Shown here piece after piece: positions 33,833-38,009 of a stretch of DNA of 38,009 nt. The DNA comes from Sinorhizobium psoraleae (GTDB lineage: Bacteria > Pseudomonadota > Alphaproteobacteria > Rhizobiales > Rhizobiaceae): assembly GCF_013283645.1 (NCBI RefSeq), contig NZ_JABEKV010000013.1:1-38009 (forward strand), written 5' to 3'. The notes under the pieces are model-generated. The model saw only the letters and a program-made list of their open reading frames with translations. It was not told where the DNA came from and ran no database searches. The position numbers and the translations under genes were made by a program. Every line of letters starts with the position of its first letter. Within the stretch, counting starts at the first letter, position 1.

Positions 33833-34141
33833 TCAGTCCCGGTTCGGGCGCGACCAGATGAGCTGGAAGCCATCCTCGCCCTCGACTTCCGTTAGCGTCG
33901 CGTAGATCGGAGCCGGAAAGCTCGGGTCGTCGAGCTTGACCGAGAGGTAGTCACGGTCCTGCTCGGAGCGCTTCTGCCAGGCGGCTCCCAGTTCGACGGC
34001 ACCCGCGTAGATGCGGAAGTGCGGGCCCTTGTCGGAGGGGTTCTCGATGCGGGCGATGCGAGCCTTCACGTTCAGGGCGAGGGTGCGGATCGAGCCGGTG
34101 AAGCCGTTTTCGTTTGCGGTGAAGGTGCCGATAGTAGCCAT
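33833..34141 (-). CDS. DUF736 family protein
   Basis: The 102-residue protein shows the DUF736 pattern: ATIGTFTANENGFTGSIRTL, RIYAGAVELGAAW and LSVKLDDPSFPAPIYATL. The start at 34141 has AAGGA eight bases upstream; a GTG/ATG two codons earlier is too close to it. DUF736 proteins are very common on alphaproteobacterial plasmids and in their transfer regions, with unknown function. A nested inverted repeat (34254-34324) lies just upstream. Confidence 0.9.
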   Translation of the reverse strand: MATIGTFTANENGFTGSIRTLALNVKARIARIENPSDKGPHFRIYAGAVELGAAWQKRSEQDRDYLSVKLDDPSFPAPIYATLTEVEGEDGFQLIWSRPNRD

Positions 34142-34147
34142 TGTCAT

Positions 34148-34601
34148 GTTCCTTTCGTTGTTTCGGGCCGCGCCCTTCGCGGCCTCGATGGCTGTCGCAA
34201 AGACCGGGGACGATCGGACCGCACCCATAGGGGCCGAAATGAAATGGAGGGCGGGCCGGACGGAACTTTGTTGTTGCGCGAGGAATGGCGGCGGAGCCGT
34301 CAGGGGAAGAAAGTTCTGTGGGCCGTTGCGGGAAGACGATCGAGGCGAAGCCGCTCTCCGGTCAGACATGCCTCATCGAGCCCGCAGAAGGGAGCGCCGG
34401 CAACAATGAGGAGAAGGAGCGTGGCGATGGCGGTTCTGGTACCGTGCGATCGCATCCTGTTCAAACGGCTCATGGTGGAACCGCTCTGGATGCCTGGTCG
34501 TTTGGGAGAACATTTCCGTATTGAGATCCGCATAGGGGCCAGTTGCGTGGATCCATACGCGGGATCTGGTTGCAGCACGATTCGTTCGCCCAAGAGGATC
34601 C
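34148..34601. other. Region upstream of DUF736
   Basis: No gene is supported; longer frames are antisense shadows or lack starts. The nested inverted repeat at 34254-34324 is the only structure seen. Confidence 0.4.
34254..34324. repeat. Nested inverted repeat upstream of DUF736
   Basis: An outer stem GGCC plus ACGGAACTTT pairs with AAAGTTCTGT plus GGCC (14 pairs, one G-T). Inside is a hairpin TGGCGGC-GGA-GCCGTCA (34286-34302). The plus strand could fold into a long two-tier hairpin that ends 113 bases before the DUF736 start. A single-stranded promoter or a protein-binding site is possible. Confidence 0.6.
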
Positions 34602-34778
34602 ATGCGCAAGCAAACAAAGCCGTTCACCGTCGGAATCAAGCCGTCCCGCAAGCGAAAATCGGGCCAACAGAAAACGCCCGTCTGGGGCAAGTTGGACCTG
34701 CGAACGGATGATGATCTGCAGATGAAGGCCGAGCCGTTGGTGGAGCCAGCCACCGCCGTTGGCGGCGACCAGTTCTGA
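34602..34778 (+). CDS. Small basic hypothetical protein
   Basis: The 58-residue frame starts MRKQTKPFTVGIKPSRKRKS and ends TAVGGDQF, with AGAGGA just before the ATG. The Lys/Arg-rich N-terminus and acidic middle (LDLRTDDDLQ) look like a genuine small plasmid protein. Similar short basic proteins occur on rhizobial plasmids, but no function is known to me. Confidence 0.5.
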   Translation: MRKQTKPFTVGIKPSRKRKSGQQKTPVWGKLDLRTDDDLQMKAEPLVEPATAVGGDQF

Positions 34779-34809
34779 TCACGCACGACCGGGAGCTGCT
34801 TTGAGCGCC

Positions 34810-35015
34810 TCAAGCCGCGGACCGATCTTGGCTCTCCGCCGGCTGAAGATCATGAAGATAGGCAACGGCACGCTGGGCTTGGGCCGCGGCGCGGAAGATC
34901 GCCCGCTTGTCCCCTGACAGGACAGTGAGCCAGGGACTGAAGGTAAGACGCGTGATCCTGCCGCGGCTCTAGTTCCGGCGCAATGCCGAGATCGGCGCAG
35001 AGAAAGCAGCTGCCA
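34810..35015 (-). pseudogene. Remnant of a second ArdC-like gene (C-terminal part)
   Basis: Minus-strand translation gives CADLGIAPELEPRQDHASYL, a frame change near 34935, then SWLTVLSGDKRAIFRAAAQA and a stop at 34810. This is parallel to the C-terminus of the intact ArdC at 35411-36337 (CADLNLSVEPRPDHARYIAS, then SDKRAIFTAASKAQ). Everything N-terminal, including the HExxH motif, is missing. It is the end of a diverged second antirestriction gene, frameshifted and truncated. Confidence 0.7.
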
Positions 35016-35410
35016 AGGTCGGCAACTGATCTGAAAAGTCAAGCTGTCTCAGGGGATCGTCATCGCGGTATAGCCCGGTTTTCCGGGCCTTATCCAACGA
35101 TGGTTGAAAAGAAACAGTTTTGCGTGGTCTGGCCGCTTTGCGGACGCGACTGATCTTCAATATTGATCGGTGTCGCAGTCGACCGTTGCGAGTGCTCTTC
35201 GCCAACGATCACGAATGCGGTCGTCATCGTAGCGGCTATCCTCGGAATGCTTTAAGCGCGGGCCGTTGCGCTTCGCTGGCGTCGATCGCGTGTGGCTCGA
35301 CACCATAGACAGTATCATCGTTCAGAAACTCGACGATCACTTCGAAACGACTAGGAACGGAATATGCTGTCTACTCCATTCGAGATGTGTAGCACGATCC
35401 GGAGAGGCGC
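35016..35410. other. Decayed stretch between ArdC remnant and ArdC
   Basis: No supported gene. A minus-strand 78-codon frame (34969-35205) overlaps the ArdC remnant and has no recognisable family. Confidence 0.35.
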
Positions 35411-36337
35411 CTATGCGGCGCCCCGGGTCTCGTGCGGGCGAGCGCCGGGTTGTTTCGCGTGCATCCAGTCGGCGATCTCTTGCGCCTTGCTCGCGGCGGT
35501 GAAGATGGCGCGCTTGTCGGAGCGCAGCACCTCGAGCCAGGAGGCGATGTACCGGGCGTGGTCGGGGCGCGGCTCGACGCTGAGGTTGAGATCGGCGCAG
35601 ATCATCGCGCTCAACAACTCCACCGAGCACTCCTCCATGGCGTAGGCGGCCGAGCCGAACCGTCCGGAGAGATCGCGGTCGAGACGATGCCTGGCGCCGG
35701 AGGCGTGGCCGCATTCATGGAGCAACACTGCGTAGTAGGCGACCGCGTCGCGGAAGCAGGCGAACTCCGGCATCTGCACATGGTCGGTAGACGGACGGTA
35801 GTAGGCCTGTGGTCCACCATGGCGGATCTCGATATCGAGGGCAGCGCAGAAGCGTTCGGACTGCTCGATCCGCTCGGCCTCGGGCAGCGCTGCCATCTCC
35901 GGCGGCGTGTAGCCGTCAACCTGGGCGCAATTGAAGACCGTGTACCCGCGGGCGAACATTCGCCGGGCGGGCTCGTCACGATCCTCGTCGCCGCGTTGGG
36001 CGTCCGCCTCGCCGTGACGGTCGGTGGTCTTCCAGAGCACGACCAGATGGCCGCGTTCGCCCTTGCGAACCTGGGCGCCGAGCGCCTGCCATTGGCGGTA
36101 GGTGCCCCAGATGCCGGCGGAATAGCCGGCCGCGTGCGCGGCGGCCCAGAGTGAGAGGATGTTGACGCCGCGATAGGCCTTGCTTGATGCGACGTTGACG
36201 GGCGTGGTGATTGCCGATCCGTCGTGATGCCAAGGCATTCGGTATTCGCCGGCGCCGGCCTCGATGGCGGCGATGATCTGGCTGGTGACGCGCTCGTAGA
36301 TATCCGTCGGCGTCTTGCCGTTGCGGTCTGTGGTCAT
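35411..36337 (-). CDS. ardC: ArdC-type antirestriction protein (ssDNA-binding plus zincin)
   Basis: The 308-residue protein has the N-terminal ssDNA-binding domain of ArdC (IYERVTSQIIAAIEAGAGEY, MPWHHDG, NILSLW) and a zincin-like metallopeptidase domain with HECGH at residues 207-211 and a later EECSVELLSAMICADL. ArdC-type proteins protect incoming plasmid DNA, in the best-studied case against type I restriction. The start at 36337 follows GGAGG. The gene lies on the minus strand in the inferred leading region, so the entering plus strand would be its template. A 159-base nested inverted repeat lies just upstream. Confidence 0.9.
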   Translation of the reverse strand: MTTDRNGKTPTDIYERVTSQIIAAIEAGAGEYRMPWHHDGSAITTPVNVASSKAYRGVNILSLWAAAHAAGYSAGIWGTYRQWQALGAQVRKGERGHLVVLWKTTDRHGEADAQRGDEDRDEPARRMFARGYTVFNCAQVDGYTPPEMAALPEAERIEQSERFCAALDIEIRHGGPQAYYRPSTDHVQMPEFACFRDAVAYYAVLLHECGHASGARHRLDRDLSGRFGSAAYAMEECSVELLSAMICADLNLSVEPRPDHARYIASWLEVLRSDKRAIFTAASKAQEIADWMHAKQPGARPHETRGAA

Positions 36338-36343
36338 GGGTGC

Positions 36344-36502
36344 CTCCTTCAGCTCGCCCTCTCCGTCGAGGGCGAGGCGGCAGGGGCAGACGCGGGAAGC
36401 TGGCCCGTCACACCCTGTTCTCGGTGCTGGTGCGGAACAGGGTTGATGGGCTGGCAGCGTCTGCCACACCCGAGCCCTGCCTCGACGGGCGAGCTGAAGG
36501 AG
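36344..36502. repeat. 159-base nested inverted repeat directly upstream of ardC
   Basis: Base pairing read by eye: 36344-36359 with 36487-36502 (16 perfect pairs, CTCCTTCAGCTCGCCC), 36365-36371 with 36480-36486 (7), 36386-36393 with 36457-36464 (8), 36399-36406 with 36448-36455 (8, two wobble pairs), and 36412-36420 with 36435-36443 (9, ACCCTGTTC), closing a 14-base loop. About 48 pairs in one rod. It begins 7 bases from the ardC start codon, so it includes the ardC ribosome binding site. The structure forms on either strand, including the transferred plus strand. Confidence 0.85.
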
Positions 36503-36584
36503 TCAACCGTGATCGACGACCGCAGGAATCGGCCGTCGATAGGATGTGGCGCGGCTCTCAGTTGGCGCCGTCTCGCGGCGGTCG

Positions 36585-36850
36585 TCATAGCGGGACTCGC
36601 GATCGGTCAAGCTCGTCCTGTAGACCAGCGAGTGCCGCGTTACGCTCGGCGACCTGCAACGTCAGCACCTGGATCGCTGGGCGAGGGTGCGGGCGAGACT
36701 GCGCAGTTCGGCGATCTCGGCACCTCGCAGCTCGGCTTCGCGCGGGCGGATGCGCTCCTGAGGAGTCTGGGCGTGGATCGCGGTTACCCTCGGGGGCTCC
36801 GCGGCTTCAAGCCGGCCGCCGCTCAAGATCCGGCCCCGTGTGCCGGGTCA
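36585..36850 (-). pseudogene. Decayed small coiled-coil gene
   Basis: Minus-strand frames give RIRPREAELRGAEIAELRSL then, after one base shift near 36675, IQVLTLQVAERNAALAGLQD ending at a TGA near 36588. The pattern is a coiled coil. A start with AAGGA at 36850 leads into a short frame that stops early, so at least two frameshifts exist. No family recognised. Confidence 0.35.
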
Positions 36851-36918
36851 TGATAGGTCCTTCTTGACTAAGGCGTATCAAGCGGAGATGTTTCCTCACG
36901 GTGCGAGGAGCAACCAAG

Positions 36919-37242
36919 ATGACTCACGAGTGGCAGGACACTCTCTTGGGCGAGGGGGACCTTGCAAGGCGCGCGGCGGCAATAGTGCCGAGGATGCTGG
37001 CGCATCCAGCGGTCACTCTCGACCAGATCTCGCGCCTTAGAGGTCACATCGACGACTGCATCGACAGGCTCGGGACCCTGCTTGCGGAAATGGAGAATGC
37101 AGGTGCCGATCAGGTCTTCCTCGGGGCCGCGCAGACGATACATGATGCATGGCAGAGCCTTGCCCATGAAGCCGCTGAGAGGTCGCGATTGTTCGAGACG
37201 GACTTCGTTGACGTCCGCCCCGAGGGGCGCACTCCATTCTGA
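36919..37242 (+). CDS. Hypothetical protein
   Basis: The 107-residue helical, acidic protein starts at the ATG at 36919 with GAGGAG eight bases upstream (MTHEWQDTLLGEGDLARRAA, later LRGHIDDCIDRLGTLLAEME). I recognise no family. Regular hydrophobic spacing suggests a helical bundle. No partner gene is adjacent. It lies 69 bases after the decayed coiled-coil gene on the opposite strand. Confidence 0.6.
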   Translation: MTHEWQDTLLGEGDLARRAAAIVPRMLAHPAVTLDQISRLRGHIDDCIDRLGTLLAEMENAGADQVFLGAAQTIHDAWQSLAHEAAERSRLFETDFVDVRPEGRTPF

Positions 37243-38009
37243 GGGCATTTTTATGCTTGGTTCCCTTATAACGGGCGCCCGCCATAGCGGTCCCGCTGCA
37301 CAATAGCCAGGCTTCCGCTATCTTCGCCGGACATGCTTGCATCCTCCACCTCGTTCATCCGACGCCGCATCTTCATCGATGACTTCTTGAAGGGTGCGGC
37401 CTCGAACGGTCTTCGGGATGAGCAGATCGGGGCCGGCCAGAATCGTAGGCGCAAGATCGACAATACCCGGCAGGCGCGTTCAATACGCCCTACCGGAATC
37501 CAATCGCCGGCCAAGATGCCGAGGGCGAAAGATCGTCAGACAGCCGTGCATCCCGACACCGCCGGATAAGCTCCGTCAGGAGTAGGAGATGGCTGAACGA
37601 GTCTGCGTAGCGGACCCATAAAGCCGGACAGAAGGTGTCAGATGCCGTACCTCGAACTGCACACGCCTTTTGGACAGTGGGATCGAAGCTCTGGATTCCG
37701 AGGCTCGGGGGTTCACCTCGGGCATTTCCGTCGTAAGCGTGCGCGGGTCGACCGCGACCATAAGCTGCCTTCTTGAACAGAACGTCGTCCACCGTAAGCA
37801 CTCGGCCCTTCCTCCAAGGCCAAAAATTCCTCACGTGGCACCGCCAGATAGTCTACCTGACGCATGCAGGGTCCTGGAAAGCATCATTAGCGCATCCATG
37901 CCGTGAATGGGCGTGATCTAAAGAATCAATTTTCTCTAATCCGTTGAGTGCTATTAGCACTACTTTGGCACGTTTACGATTTGTTATCCAAGATGGATTG
38001 ATGCTGAGC
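37243..38009. other. Unassigned end of window
   Basis: Several frames of 60-114 codons exist on both strands, but none has a convincing start, family or composition. A minus-strand stretch near 37700-37830 (DDVLFKKAAYGRGRPAHAYD) is the most protein-like and may be a gene fragment. The last 100 bases are AT-richer than the rest. Confidence 0.35.

Noticed and set aside
34019..34711. Plus-strand frame of 230 codons over DUF736
   Set aside because: Antisense to DUF736 and then low-complexity Arg-rich; no ribosome binding site.
35432..36154. Plus-strand frame of 240 codons over ardC
   Set aside because: Antisense to an ArdC gene with a clear HECGH motif and ribosome binding site.
1..38009. CRISPR array, tRNA or rRNA gene, insertion sequence with intact transposase
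   Set aside because: No regularly spaced repeats, no tRNA cloverleaf noticed by eye and no transposase frame; a tRNA scan was not possible.

Overview
This window reads as a replication-plus-conjugation block of a repABC plasmid from an alphaproteobacterium of the Rhizobiales (Rhizobium/Agrobacterium/Ensifer/Mesorhizobium type). The evidence is a complete repABC replicon, a Ti-plasmid-style trb mating-pair operon with traI and traR/traM quorum control, a complete tra DNA-processing set (traAFBH and traCDG) around an RSF1010-like oriT, and typical rhizobial accessory genes (DUF736, ArdC, WGR domain, NYN-LOTUS). The DNA is GC-rich with the codon use expected of that group.

Layout. 1-6490: accessory DNA. 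A frameshifted NYN-LOTUS gene, a gene-poor stretch with a (TC)n microsatellite, a serine recombinase, a cold-shock gene, a second decayed LOTUS remnant, an MNT-HEPN gene and two parS-like palindromes. 6492-10124 (minus): repC, repB, repA, with an antisense RNA candidate between repB and repC and an operator-like dyad upstream of repA. 10823-20958 (plus): the trb operon, headed by a single reading frame that joins the acyl-homoserine-lactone synthase TraI to the ATPase TrbB, then trbC, D, E, J, K, L, F, G, H, I. 21286-22317: traR and convergent traM. 22512-23185: an XRE regulator and a doubly frameshifted DUF5615 gene. 23374-28858 (minus): traH, traB, traF, traA. 28931-28964: oriT. 29108-31548 (plus): traC, traD, traG. 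31549-38009: the inferred leading region, with a broken thermonuclease gene, a WGR protein, a toxin-antitoxin pair whose toxin is frameshifted, DUF736, an ArdC remnant, an intact ArdC antirestriction gene and decayed or unassigned DNA.

How it works together. TraI would make the signal and TraR would sense it and switch on tra/trb, while TraM holds TraR back. TraA with TraC/D would nick oriT and TraG would pass the strand to the Trb type IV secretion channel. By analogy with RSF1010, transfer starts at 28956/28957 and the plus strand enters first through traCDG. The minus-strand genes DUF736 and ArdC would then have the incoming single strand as their direct template, and each is preceded by a long nested inverted repeat. 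This suggests single-stranded-DNA promoters for early antirestriction expression, and it is the main undescribed system proposed here.

The most unusual coding feature is the TraI-TrbB fusion. Its junction keeps a good ribosome binding site and an in-frame GTG, so free TrbB could still be made. Replication and transfer genes look intact, whereas at least six accessory genes carry frameshifts or stops. That contrast suggests real decay of accessory cargo rather than uniform sequencing error, but reads are needed to settle it.
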